Shown here piece after piece: positions 25,889 to 34,697 of a stretch of 45,721 nucleotides of DNA. A program made the position numbers and the translations under genes. The notes below the pieces were generated by a model that did no database searches, had not been told where the DNA came from, and worked only from the letters and a program-made list of their open reading frames with translations. The first letter of the stretch is position 1, and each line of letters starts with the position of its first letter. Source of the stretch: Gammaproteobacteria bacterium (GTDB lineage: Bacteria > Pseudomonadota > Gammaproteobacteria > Steroidobacterales > Steroidobacteraceae); contig PLAH01000185.1 in the NCBI GenBank assembly GCA_003134045.1, forward strand, positions 1-45,721, given 5' to 3'.

Positions 25889-27508
25889 TCAGGCAATGGC
25901 CTGCTTTCGTTCCTTGGCGCTGGGAGGCGTCCATTGGTAAATCCAGGTTTCCGTCAGCGGCCTGCCATCCACGCGCAGGTACAACCGCAAATCGATGGGC
26001 TGCACCGTATCGTCCGTTGGCTTCACGTCGAACAAGGCGCGGTAGCCATTGAACTCCTCGACGTAATGCGCGGTGACGTGCTCGGTCTGGCCGCGCGAGG
26101 TGGTGATGACGGCTTCGACCGGCGCATCCTTCGCCAAGGCGCCGAGTTCGCCGCCGGCGAAATCGACGGCAAAATGCCAGGAGTAATATTGGCGCTTCAC
26201 GCCCACCGTGCCGCCGATGCCGGTGCGGGTCGCGAGCGTCGTCGCCAGCGGCGACGCATAGGGCATTCGCGTCCCCCAATACAGACGGTAACTGAACAGC
26301 AATTCCTGGCCGGGTCTGGGTTTGTCGAGCGGGTTCCAGAACGCCACGATGTTGTCGAAGGTTTCATCGACCGTCGGGATCTCGACCAGCTGCACCGCGC
26401 CCTTGCCCCACCCATTCCTGGGTTCCACCCACAGGCTGGGCCGCTTGTCGTAGTAGACCCCGTCGTCCTGATAGTGCTCGAAATTCCGGTCACGCTGCAA
26501 CAAGCCGAAGCCGCGCGGGTTGTCGTCGGAATAGGAATTGAAATGCAGTTGCGCGGGGTTGATGAGCGGCCGCCAGATCCATTCGCCGGCGCCGGTCCAC
26601 ATGGAGATGCCATCCGAGTCATGGATCTCGGGACGCCAGTCGTTGGCGGCGCGGCGGTCGTTCTCGCCGTAGAAAAACATGCTGGTGAGCGGGGCTATGC
26701 CTAAGCGTTCGATGGGCTTGCGGGGGTAGAGCGCGGTATCGACGTTCATGACGAGCGTGCCGCCGGGCGAGATCTGCATGCGCAACGCGCCCGCGATGCT
26801 CGGGCTGTCCAGCAACGCATACAGCGTCATGGTGCCGGAGTCCCTGCCAGGGCGCTCGAACCAGAACGACGTGAATCGCGGGAATTCCTCGGGCCGCGGG
26901 AAGGCGGTGTCCACCGCGAGAGCGCGCGCCGACAATCCGTACTGGCGCGTATCGCCGCCCACCGCGCGGAAGTACGCCGCGCCGAGAAAGGCGGCAACGT
27001 CGGCGCGCCAATTGGTGACGAATTGCACCCGAAAGCCGGCGAAGCCCGCGTGATCCTTCATGGTCGCGGGGGCGATGCCGCTCTTGTCCCACTCGAACAT
27101 CGCCGGGTCGTAGACGATTTCGCGCGACTGGCCGTCGACCACTTCGTACAGATGCACCGGCGCGTTGAAGGTGCGGCCAACGTGAAAAAACTGCAGCCGA
27201 AAGGCCGAACCCGCATCGCCCCACAACGAATGATCCGTGCGAAACCGGATGGATTGATACTGATCGTAGCCGAGCTTCGCCATGGCGGGCGGCACCGCGT
27301 CCTTCGAGTCCTGGTACACGTTGCTGGCGAGATAATGGGCTTGACCCTTGAGCCAGGCAAAATCGAAGGGCTGCGGCGGGCCGTTTGCGCCGATCGCCGA
27401 CGAACCGGCCGCCGCACCGGGCGTGACGGCGCCCGATGGCGCCGCATAGCTGAGTTGTCCGGCGGCCAGCGCGAGGGCGGATTTCAATAGTGAACGTCGG
27501 GCGATCAT
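25889..27508 (-). CDS. opgD: Glucan biosynthesis protein OpgD (MdoD)
   Basis: 539 aa periplasmic protein of the OpgG/OpgD family that tailors the backbone of osmoregulated periplasmic glucans. The N-terminus MIARRSLLKSALALAAG carries a twin-arginine (Tat) signal, as OpgD but not OpgG does. Family signatures include YDQYQSIRFR, SDGISMWTGAGEWIWRPL, FGLLQRDRNFEHYQDD and RPSLWVEPRNGWGKGAVQLVEIPT. It is the last gene of the leftward opgG-opgH-opgD unit, nine bases after opgH. The sequence is clearly related to the OpgG at the head of the operon. Confidence 0.93.
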   Translation of the reverse strand: MIARRSLLKSALALAAGQLSYAAPSGAVTPGAAAGSSAIGANGPPQPFDFAWLKGQAHYLASNVYQDSKDAVPPAMAKLGYDQYQSIRFRTDHSLWGDAGSAFRLQFFHVGRTFNAPVHLYEVVDGQSREIVYDPAMFEWDKSGIAPATMKDHAGFAGFRVQFVTNWRADVAAFLGAAYFRAVGGDTRQYGLSARALAVDTAFPRPEEFPRFTSFWFERPGRDSGTMTLYALLDSPSIAGALRMQISPGGTLVMNVDTALYPRKPIERLGIAPLTSMFFYGENDRRAANDWRPEIHDSDGISMWTGAGEWIWRPLINPAQLHFNSYSDDNPRGFGLLQRDRNFEHYQDDGVYYDKRPSLWVEPRNGWGKGAVQLVEIPTVDETFDNIVAFWNPLDKPRPGQELLFSYRLYWGTRMPYASPLATTLATRTGIGGTVGVKRQYYSWHFAVDFAGGELGALAKDAPVEAVITTSRGQTEHVTAHYVEEFNGYRALFDVKPTDDTVQPIDLRLYLRVDGRPLTETWIYQWTPPSAKERKQAIA

Positions 27509-27517
27509 TCGTGTCCT

Positions 27518-29647
27518 TTAAATCGTGAAACCGGGTTGCGCATCCGGCAATAGGGCGAGCTGATTCAGCAGGCGGGCGTCTCCCGCCACCTCGACGCGCT
27601 CGACGGGCGTCAGCCACTGCAATACTTCGTCGAGCACGCGTGCATCGAGCAATTTCTGCTCCGCGGTGAACGCATGCGGATCCGGCTGGCCCCGCGGATC
27701 GCGCGGCCGCGCCAGGTTGCCGTCGATGTGCCTGAGCCGCGCGTCGCGATTGCGCGCGAGATACCGCAGTCCGTCCTCGGGCAGCGGCGGCGCGGCCGCG
27801 ATCAATGCCTTGCGGCGCGTCACCAAGGCGGGCTGGTCGAGTTCCTCGGGGGTGCGCAGCAGCGCAATCCGCGACAGCGCCTTGCCTAAGGACTCGCTGC
27901 CGCTGGCGCGCGACAGCGGCACGGCGAGAAACAGTCCGAGGAGCGCCGGCGACACCCAGGCCAGCAGCGACGGCGATAGAACATAGACCACGGCCGCGGT
28001 CATGCAGCTCAACAGCAGATGCCGCTTGTGAAAACTCCAGGCATCGCCCCAGCTGGTGCCGCCGCCGTCGCGGCGCTGCGGTTTCCAGCCCGAATCGCGG
28101 CCCATGAAAACCTCGAAGACATGGCGGCTCTGCACCAGCATCAGGATGGGCGCATACAGCGCCGACAAAATAGTCTCGAGAAAGACGCTGGCGACGACGC
28201 CGATGACGCCGCCGCAGCCGCGGCGAATGCGCCGCGACAGCAACGCCCGGACGAGACCCAGCATCTTCGGGATCAGCAGCACCACCATGCTGAACCAAAA
28301 CAGCGTCATCATCAGTTCGATGTCGAAGCGCGGCCAGGTGGGGAACAGTTGAAAGTCGTGGTTGAAATATTCCGGCCGGATCAAGTGCGACTGCACGGCC
28401 AGGGCGAAGCCCACGGCGAGCATGAACAGCCACAGCGGCGAGGACAGATAACTCATGATGCCGATGCCCAAGTGCAGCCGGCTGATGAAGCTCAGGCCCG
28501 CGGTGCCGATGATCTTCATGTGCTGCAGATTGCCCTGGGCCCAGCGGCGGTCGCGAATGGCAACGTCGATCAGCGACGGCGGCGATTCTTCCCAGGAGCC
28601 GCAGCAGTCGGCGGCCATGCGTACCTTCCAGCCGCCGCGCCGCATGAGCGCCGCCTCGACGAAGTCGTGCGACAGAATGTGTCCGCCGAAGGGCTTGCGG
28701 CCCTTGAGTTCGGGCAGGCCGCAATTCTGGGCGAACGCTTGCATGCGGATGATGGCGTTGTGGCCCCAGTAATTGCCGCTGTCGCCGGACCAGGCAGCGA
28801 GGCCGCGTGTGATGACGGGGCCGTAGACGCACGCCGCGAATTGCTGCAGGCGGCCGAAGAAGGTGCGCGCGCCGATGAGTTGCGGGGCGGTCTGCAATAT
28901 CCCGAGCGCGGGGTCGGCCTGCATGGTTTGCACGAGCCGCCATAGCGTCGGGGCATCGATCAGGCTGTCGGCGTCGAGCACGATCATGTGGTCGTAGCGG
29001 CCGCCCCAGCGAGTGACGAAATCCTCGACGTTGCCCGACTTGCGGGCGACGTTCTTCCAGCGCCGCCGATACCACACCGGCATGACGCTCGACAGCGAGC
29101 GACGCAGCAGATCGATGGCTGCGGTCTCGCGCACCCAGGCGTCGGCGTTGGTGGAGTCCGACAACACCACGATCTCGAAGCGCCGCTCGGCGCCGATGCC
29201 GCCGAGCGCCTCCGCCATGGCTTGCAGGGCCGACGTGGTGCGTACGGGATCTTCGTTGTAGATGGGCATGACCAGTGCGGTGAGCGAGGCGTCGCCGGCC
29301 GCTGCGGGCGGGACGGCGTCGCGCCGCTTCGAGGCGCCGGCCAGCACGGAGCCCGCGGCAAACGCAATCCAGCCCAGCGAGACGGCGAAGAAGAAGATCA
29401 TCAGCCCTTGCAGGAAGGTCATGCTCGCGAAGCGCACGACTTGCAGCATTTGATAAATGCCGTAAGTCGACACGCCGAACGTCGTGGCAAAGAGAATGAA
29501 GCGCGCGTATAGGACCGCGGCGTCCGTGCGTGCGCGGCTGCGATGCGAGGGCTTGTAGCGCAGGTCCTGGGGCGGCATTGCCAACGGGGTGTCGGGCGGC
29601 ATACCGCCGGAGAGGGGAGCTTGCTCCAATGCGACGGCGGAACTCAC
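27518..29647 (-). CDS. opgH: Glucan biosynthesis glucosyltransferase OpgH (MdoH)
   Basis: 709 aa from GTG 29647 (overlapping the opgG stop as GTGA); a GTG four codons earlier at 29659 is also possible. It is an inner-membrane family GT2 enzyme that polymerises glucose from UDP-glucose into linear beta-glucan exported to the periplasm. Seen: an Asp motif VLDADSLIDAPTLWRL, SHDFVEAALMRRGGW and the processive-synthase motif RDRRWAQGNLQH (Q/RXXRW class), with membrane helices at the N-terminus and in the C-terminal half. It is shorter than E. coli OpgH (847 aa), mainly at the N-terminus. Confidence 0.95.
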   Translation of the reverse strand: MSSAVALEQAPLSGGMPPDTPLAMPPQDLRYKPSHRSRARTDAAVLYARFILFATTFGVSTYGIYQMLQVVRFASMTFLQGLMIFFFAVSLGWIAFAAGSVLAGASKRRDAVPPAAAGDASLTALVMPIYNEDPVRTTSALQAMAEALGGIGAERRFEIVVLSDSTNADAWVRETAAIDLLRRSLSSVMPVWYRRRWKNVARKSGNVEDFVTRWGGRYDHMIVLDADSLIDAPTLWRLVQTMQADPALGILQTAPQLIGARTFFGRLQQFAACVYGPVITRGLAAWSGDSGNYWGHNAIIRMQAFAQNCGLPELKGRKPFGGHILSHDFVEAALMRRGGWKVRMAADCCGSWEESPPSLIDVAIRDRRWAQGNLQHMKIIGTAGLSFISRLHLGIGIMSYLSSPLWLFMLAVGFALAVQSHLIRPEYFNHDFQLFPTWPRFDIELMMTLFWFSMVVLLIPKMLGLVRALLSRRIRRGCGGVIGVVASVFLETILSALYAPILMLVQSRHVFEVFMGRDSGWKPQRRDGGGTSWGDAWSFHKRHLLLSCMTAAVVYVLSPSLLAWVSPALLGLFLAVPLSRASGSESLGKALSRIALLRTPEELDQPALVTRRKALIAAAPPLPEDGLRYLARNRDARLRHIDGNLARPRDPRGQPDPHAFTAEQKLLDARVLDEVLQWLTPVERVEVAGDARLLNQLALLPDAQPGFTI

Positions 29648-31239
29648 GTCGCGGTCCACCGGTACAGCCAGGTCTCGCTGACCGGCTTGTCGCCGCGCAG
29701 CACGCGCATGCGCAGCTCGATCAGACCCGCGTCGCCGGGGTCGATTTCGAAACTGGCCCGCAGACCATGGATGGCATTGTTGGACATCAGCGTGGCGTTC
29801 GAGATTCGGCCGGTGGAGGCGCCCAGATCCAGATGCAGGCCGTCGATCTTCTCGCCGGCGCCGGCGAAGTCGAGGATGAAGACCCGCCGTTTGCCATCGA
29901 GGCTCGCGCCGGAACGGGTCGCCACGACTTTGCCCATGCCCTTGGGTAAGGCCGGCTCCGCCAGCCAGGTGATGCGATATTCATAGTGCGCAGGATGACC
30001 GGCCGTCAAGCCGTGGGCAGGCCGCCAGAACGCGACGATATTGTCGTTGCTCTCGCGTCCCGACGGAATTTCGACCAGTTCCACCCCGCCCGGTCCCCAA
30101 TCGCCCTTGGGCTCGACCCAGGCGCTGGGGCGACGCTCGTACTGGTTCTCAAAATCCTCGAAATCGCTTTGCTGCCGCGAGCGCTGTACCAGGCCGAAGC
30201 CATTGGGCGCTTCGGCGGTGAAGCTCGATACCTGCAGCGTGATGGGGTTCGCCAGCTGCCGGAAGATCTGCTCGCCCGATTTCGAGGCGATCATGAGACC
30301 GTCCGAATCGTGCACTTCGGGGCGGTAATCGTCGAGGCGGCCGCGGTTGGTCTCATCGAACAGAAACATCGAGGTGAGCGGCGCGATGCCGACGACGCGC
30401 ATGTCGGCGCGCGGAAATATCGTCATCTCCGCGTCCATCAGCGTTGCCACGCCGGGCTGAACGGTGAAGCGGTACGCGCCGGTGGCCGAGTCGCTTTCGA
30501 GCAGGGCGTAGACCACGATGGTGGTGGCGTGGGGGGCCGGCTTTTCCACCCAGAAATGCGTGAACCCCGGGAATTCCTCGCCCGAGGGTTCGGCCGTGTT
30601 GATGGCGAGCCCGCGCGCGGAGAGCCCGTAGAGCAGGTGTTGGGCGACCGCCCGAAAATAGCTCGCACCCTGAAACACCAGAAATTCGTCCCAGATCTTC
30701 TTGGAATTGATCTGGCTACGGATGCGAAAGCCCGAGAGCGGCAGCGATACTTTGCTGCCGAGCAGCGACGGACTGATCTGGAACATGGCCGGCGTCGCCA
30801 CCAGATCCCGCGCCATGCCGTCCTCCACCGTCGAGACCGTCACGGCGACCGACTGTCCATTGTCACGGGTTCGCAGCAGCTCGAGCCGGAAAGGCACGTC
30901 TTGCGCGCGCCAGATGCCGGCGTCGGGGTTGAAATGAATGCTGCGGTATTGCTCCGGGCTCAACTTATCGAGCCCCGCGGGCAGCGAGCTGCGTTGCGGC
31001 GCATAGGGCTTTTCCGCGCGCCGCTTGGCGTCGGCCAACAGGGTGTCGAACGAGAATTCGTAGGCGACCGTTTTGTCGTCCACGGGCGGTGCGGGCGGCG
31101 GGGGTGGCTTGCCATGATGCCCGACCGCGCCGTAAGCGTTCACGGCGAACGTGGCGACTGCGAGCACCCAGAATGAATTGGTCGTTGAAACCGGCAAGAC
31201 GGATTCCCCAAAATTAGCCCGAAGGCGCAGCGTTGTCAT
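29644..31239 (-). CDS. opgG: Glucan biosynthesis protein OpgG (MdoG)
   Basis: 531 aa from the ATG at 31239; a TTG at 31254 is less likely. An N-terminal hydrophobic segment (FWVLAVATFAVNAYGA) acts as signal, followed by a Pro-rich stretch (GKPPPPPAPP) before the mature fold. Family signatures: LSPEQYRSIHFNPDAGIW, FPGFTHFWVEKP, VHDSDGLMI, NGFGLVQRSR and RPSAWVEPKGDWGPGGVELVEIP. It has no twin-arginine motif, unlike its downstream paralogue. It is the first gene of the leftward glucan operon and diverges from ctlX. Confidence 0.92.
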   Translation of the reverse strand: MTTLRLRANFGESVLPVSTTNSFWVLAVATFAVNAYGAVGHHGKPPPPPAPPVDDKTVAYEFSFDTLLADAKRRAEKPYAPQRSSLPAGLDKLSPEQYRSIHFNPDAGIWRAQDVPFRLELLRTRDNGQSVAVTVSTVEDGMARDLVATPAMFQISPSLLGSKVSLPLSGFRIRSQINSKKIWDEFLVFQGASYFRAVAQHLLYGLSARGLAINTAEPSGEEFPGFTHFWVEKPAPHATTIVVYALLESDSATGAYRFTVQPGVATLMDAEMTIFPRADMRVVGIAPLTSMFLFDETNRGRLDDYRPEVHDSDGLMIASKSGEQIFRQLANPITLQVSSFTAEAPNGFGLVQRSRQQSDFEDFENQYERRPSAWVEPKGDWGPGGVELVEIPSGRESNDNIVAFWRPAHGLTAGHPAHYEYRITWLAEPALPKGMGKVVATRSGASLDGKRRVFILDFAGAGEKIDGLHLDLGASTGRISNATLMSNNAIHGLRASFEIDPGDAGLIELRMRVLRGDKPVSETWLYRWTAT

Positions 31240-31331
31240 GCCGGACGGCGCCAAGCGGCCCCACCATCCCTTCGGCTCGCGTTACCTTGATGAAACTGGC
31301 GAGCCCTGTCAACGGGCGCGCACGGCGGCGC

Positions 31332-31340
31332 TGGTATAGT
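31332..31340 (+). promoter_or_regulatory. Extended -10 promoter of ctlX
   Basis: TGG followed by TATAGT matches the extended -10 pattern (5 of 6 in the hexamer). The hexamer ends eight bases before the ctlX ATG, so the transcript would begin at or within a few bases of the start codon. No Shine-Dalgarno is visible. A -35 is absent, as an extended -10 allows. Confidence 0.5.
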
Positions 31341-31348
31341 TCACCGGC

Positions 31349-32305
31349 ATGACTCATCCGGCCTCTCCCACCCCCGAACCGCAAAGCGCCGCCGCCGTGC
31401 TCATGGTGCGGCCGGCGGCATTTGGGTTCAATCCACAGACGGCCGCCAGCAACGCGTTTCAGGTGCCGGGAGCGGGGGGCGCGCCTGCCGCCGAGGCGCT
31501 GCGCGAATTCGACGGCTTGGCCGAGACGCTGCGGCAAGCCGGCGTCGAGGTGATCGTGGCGCAGGACACGCCCTCGCCGGTCAAGCCGGACGCCGTGTTC
31601 CCCAATAACTGGGTGAGCTTCCACGGCGATGGGACCGTGGTTCTCTACCCCATGCTCGCGCCCAATCGCCGCCTGGAGCGCCGCGACGAGCTGCTGCGGC
31701 AGGTCGCGCAGGAGGGCGATTACCGGATCAGCCGTACCGTCGATCTCAGTCATCGCGAGGCTCGAGCCCAGTTCCTCGAAGGCACGGGCAGCATGGTGCT
31801 GGACCGCTGCAATCGGATCGCCTACGCGGCGCTGTCGCCGCGCACCGACCTCGACGTGCTCGGCGAGTTCGCGCAGCAGCTCGACTTCGAGTTGGCGACC
31901 TTCGAGGCCTTCGATGGCGGCGCCAGGCCGGTGTACCACACCAACGTGCTGATGGCGGTGGGCGCACGCTTCGCGGTGCTTTGCAGTGAAGTCATCGCCG
32001 ACCGCACGCAGCGTGCGGCGGTGATCGATACGCTGCGCGCCACCGGGCACGACGTGATCGAGATATCGATGAGCCAGATGCAGCGGTTCGCCGGTAACCT
32101 GCTGGAACTCGCGCCCGCGGCCGGTAACCTCATCGCGTTATCCCGCAACGCCTGGTCGAGCTTGGATGCGGCGCAGCGCGGCCGCCTCGAGAATCACGGC
32201 CGCGTGCTGACGGTGGATATCCCGGTCATCGAGCGCGCAGGGGGCGGCGGGGTGCGCTGCATGCTGGCGGAAATCCACTTGCCCAAGCGCGCGCAGCGTC
32301 TCTGA
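31349..32305 (+). CDS. ctlX: Citrulline utilization hydrolase CtlX-like protein (amidinotransferase superfamily)
   Basis: 318 aa guanidine- or ureido-modifying enzyme of the DDAH/arginine deiminase fold. Family motifs: VRPAAFGFNPQTA, DAVFPNNWVSFH (substrate Asp, Asn), LEGTGSMVLDR, YAALSPRTD, the catalytic His in PVYHTNVLMAVG, and the nucleophilic Cys in GGGGVRCMLAEIH (about Cys304). The group is annotated as hydrolysing citrulline or dimethylarginine; the substrate here is unproven. It diverges from opgG and is followed 15 bp later by plsY, with no functional link I can see. Confidence 0.88.
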   Translation: MTHPASPTPEPQSAAAVLMVRPAAFGFNPQTAASNAFQVPGAGGAPAAEALREFDGLAETLRQAGVEVIVAQDTPSPVKPDAVFPNNWVSFHGDGTVVLYPMLAPNRRLERRDELLRQVAQEGDYRISRTVDLSHREARAQFLEGTGSMVLDRCNRIAYAALSPRTDLDVLGEFAQQLDFELATFEAFDGGARPVYHTNVLMAVGARFAVLCSEVIADRTQRAAVIDTLRATGHDVIEISMSQMQRFAGNLLELAPAAGNLIALSRNAWSSLDAAQRGRLENHGRVLTVDIPVIERAGGGGVRCMLAEIHLPKRAQRL

Positions 32306-32311
32306 TATCAT
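32303..32311 (+). promoter_or_regulatory. Extended -10-like element of plsY
   Basis: TGA followed by TATCAT (5 of 6 to TATAAT) overlaps the ctlX stop and ends nine bases before the plsY ATG. The spacing mirrors that in front of ctlX and dxs. There is no clear Shine-Dalgarno. Confidence 0.35.
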
Positions 32312-32320
32312 CGTCAGCCC

Positions 32321-32965
32321 ATGCTCGAACTCGGAGTCAAGACGTTGCTCGCCTACCTCCTGGGCACGCTGCTGGGCAGCTTGGTCCTCGGTCGTCTGCG
32401 AGGCGTGGACATCCGTGCCCTGGGCAGCGGCAACGCGGGCGCGACCAACGCCCTGCGGACCCAGGGCAAGTTCTTCGGTTTGTCGGTATTGCTGGTCGAC
32501 ATCGGCAAAGGCGTTGCCGCGGTCCTGTGGCTGCCCGCCTGGGCGCTGCCGGGAATGAGCGTGGACCTCGACGTGTCGCGCCAATGGCTGGCGCTGGCGT
32601 GCGGCGCCGCCGTCATCCTGGGCCATGTGTATCCCGTGTGGTTCGGCTTTCGGGGCGGCAAGGGCGTGGCAACGGTGGTCGGCGTGATCGGCGCCCTGCA
32701 GCCGAGCTTGCTGCTGCCCATGTTATCGAGCTGGTTGCTGGTGGCGCTGCTGACGGGGTATGTGGGCCTCGCGAGCATGCTGGCGGGCGTGAGCTTGGTA
32801 ATCGCGGTCGCCGTGCGTCAGCCCGAGAACACCCCGCTGCTGGCGTTTTGCGTCGCGGTAACCCTGTTCGTGATCTATACGCATCGCGGCAACATCGCCC
32901 GCATGCGCACCGGCACCGAGAGCCGCGCGCGCCGCTTATGGCTGTTCCGATCGCGGGCGGCTTGA
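32321..32965 (+). CDS. plsY: Acyl-phosphate:glycerol-3-phosphate acyltransferase
   Basis: 214 aa inner-membrane enzyme that transfers an acyl group from acyl-phosphate to glycerol 3-phosphate, starting phospholipid synthesis. The three signature loops are present: GSGNAGATNALRTQGK (about 33-48), GHVYPVWFGFRGGKGVAT (about 101-118), and a third cytoplasmic loop before the C-terminal THRGNIARMRTGTESR. About five hydrophobic helices. It overlaps birA by 28 bp if birA starts at 32938. Confidence 0.96.
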   Translation: MLELGVKTLLAYLLGTLLGSLVLGRLRGVDIRALGSGNAGATNALRTQGKFFGLSVLLVDIGKGVAAVLWLPAWALPGMSVDLDVSRQWLALACGAAVILGHVYPVWFGFRGGKGVATVVGVIGALQPSLLLPMLSSWLLVALLTGYVGLASMLAGVSLVIAVAVRQPENTPLLAFCVAVTLFVIYTHRGNIARMRTGTESRARRLWLFRSRAA

Positions 32966-33951
32966 GCCCGCCGTTGCTCGGGCTGCTGGCGGACGGCCGG
33001 CTGCGTTCGGGCGAATGGCTGGCACAGGCGCTGGGCATGAGCCGCGCGGCAGTCTGGAAGGGCATCGAGCGGCTGCGCGCGCAGGGCATCGAGGTCGAGG
33101 CCGTGCCGCGGCGCGGCTACTGCCTGCCGCACGCCGTCGAATTGCTGGACGAAAGGGTGCTGCGTGCGGCCCTGGATAAGGCACGGGCGGAGCGCTTGCG
33201 CCATCTCGAGGTGCTGTTCGACGTGGATTCCACCAACACCCGTCTGCTCGCCGCGCCGCCGCCGCCGTACGGCAGTGCGGACGTCGTCTTGAGCGAGTTG
33301 CAGCACGCCGGCCGCGGCCGCCGCGGCCGGCCCTGGATCGCACCGTTCGGCGGCAGCGTCGCGCTGTCGATGGGATGGTCGTTCGCCGATGCCTCGCGGG
33401 CAAGCCCCTCCTTGAGTCTGTGCGTCGGCGTCGCCGTCGCGCGCGCATTGGCCCGCGCCGGCGCGCTGGGAATCGCGTTGAAATGGCCGAACGACATCTG
33501 GTTCGGCGACCGCAAGGTGGGGGGCGTGTTGATCGAGTTGCGTGCGGAGGCGAGCGGGCCGGCGCATGTGGTGATCGGCGTGGGTCTGAACGTGGCACTG
33601 CCGCCGGCGTCCCGTGCGCTGATCGAGGCCTCGGGAGTGCGCGCCGCCGCGGTGGCCGACGCGTGTGCGGCGTCGCCATCGCGCAATTTCATCGCCGGCG
33701 CCATCATCGATGAGCTTTTGAGTATGCTGGTGCAGTTCGAGCGCGAGGGGTTCGCGGCTTTTCGCCAGGCTTGGTTGGCGCTGGACGCGCTCGCCGGCCG
33801 CCCGGCGCGGGTCTTGCGGGGCGACGACAGCATCGCCGGCGTGGCGCGGGGCGTCGATGCCGGCGGCGCGTTGCGGCTCGAACGAGTGGGACGCATCGAA
33901 GAATTCGTGTCCGGGGAAGTGAGTTTACGTTTGAGTGGGGATGATCTTTGA
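32938..33951 (+). CDS. birA: Biotin-[acetyl-CoA-carboxylase] ligase / biotin operon repressor
   Basis: 337 aa bifunctional BirA. An N-terminal winged helix (LLADGRLRSGEWLAQALGMS, then the RGYCLPH wing) precedes the ligase: the biotinyl-AMP loop GRGRRGRPW, KWPNDIWFGDRKVGGVLIEL and the VVIGVGLNV strand. It makes biotinyl-AMP and biotinylates the carboxyl carrier protein, and with the helix domain may repress biotin genes. ATG 32938 lies inside plsY; a TTG at 32962 (after GGCGGGC) is an alternative start that removes most of the overlap. It overlaps the SPOR gene by 4 bp. Confidence 0.93.
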   Translation: MAVPIAGGLSPPLLGLLADGRLRSGEWLAQALGMSRAAVWKGIERLRAQGIEVEAVPRRGYCLPHAVELLDERVLRAALDKARAERLRHLEVLFDVDSTNTRLLAAPPPPYGSADVVLSELQHAGRGRRGRPWIAPFGGSVALSMGWSFADASRASPSLSLCVGVAVARALARAGALGIALKWPNDIWFGDRKVGGVLIELRAEASGPAHVVIGVGLNVALPPASRALIEASGVRAAAVADACAASPSRNFIAGAIIDELLSMLVQFEREGFAAFRQAWLALDALAGRPARVLRGDDSIAGVARGVDAGGALRLERVGRIEEFVSGEVSLRLSGDDL

Positions 33952-34697
33952 CCGTTCTCAAAAGCTTAGTCGCGTGTCTCGCCCTCGCGAATATCGGGTA
34001 TTTCCTGTGGACGCACGGCATTGCGAAATCGCAGGCCGTGCCGAACGTCGCGGCGCCGAGCACGCTCGAGCTGGTATCCGAGGTCGCCGAGCCGCCGCGT
34101 CCCGCCGACGCCGCGGCGCCGAGCGGCGGTGCGGCAGGCGGCAGTGGGCCAAGCGGCGGCGCTCCCGGCGATGTGCCGAGCGACGCGGGAGCCCCTGCAT
34201 TGCTGACCAACGTGCAGCGCTGCATCACGGTGGGTCCGTTCAGGGACGTGTCCGAAGCGGCGCACGCGGCCAGTACCTTGCGCGGCGGCGGCTACGATCC
34301 GCGGCAACGCGTGGTGGACGGCGAGGTCTGGGCCGGCGTGTGGGTGTACCTGCCGGTGCCGGCGAACCACGCATTCAGCGAGCAGATGATGACGAAACTC
34401 AAAGCGGCGGGAATCGACGACGCGCTCGAGATGCCGGGCCCGAACGACGGCTCGGTCATCTCGTTGGGGCTGTTCAGCGAACAGAAGCGCGCGCAGGCGC
34501 GCGTCGCACAGGCACAGGCGCTGGGCTTCAATCCCGGAATCGCGGATCGTAAGCGCAACGGCAATGTGTATTGGATCGACATCGACCTGAAGTCGACCGA
34601 CGGTCCGTTGAACCCGGCGAATTTGCAGGGCGAGGCGGGCCACATCTCGCGCCTGGAAGTCAAGGCATGCCCATCGGCCCCGGCGGCGCAGCCGTGA
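33948..34697 (+). CDS. SPOR-domain-containing membrane-anchored protein
   Basis: 249 aa from TTG 33948 (TTGA overlap with birA). One N-terminal membrane helix (LVACLALANIGYFLWTHGI) is followed by a Gly/Ala/Pro-rich linker (about 50-85) and a SPOR-like unit beginning CITVGPFRDVSEAAHAASTL. A second unit, VISLGLFSEQKRAQARVAQAQ, ends in VYWIDIDL. SPOR domains bind denuded peptidoglycan at division sites. In many gammaproteobacteria birA is followed by coaX and then a SPOR protein; here coaX is missing from between them. Confidence 0.8.
   Translation: MTVLKSLVACLALANIGYFLWTHGIAKSQAVPNVAAPSTLELVSEVAEPPRPADAAAPSGGAAGGSGPSGGAPGDVPSDAGAPALLTNVQRCITVGPFRDVSEAAHAASTLRGGGYDPRQRVVDGEVWAGVWVYLPVPANHAFSEQMMTKLKAAGIDDALEMPGPNDGSVISLGLFSEQKRAQARVAQAQALGFNPGIADRKRNGNVYWIDIDLKSTDGPLNPANLQGEAGHISRLEVKACPSAPAAQP

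Noticed and set aside
26619-29075. Minus-strand frame of 818 codons across opgD and opgH
   Set aside because: Different frame of two clearly identified genes; Arg/Pro/Ala-rich shadow without domains.
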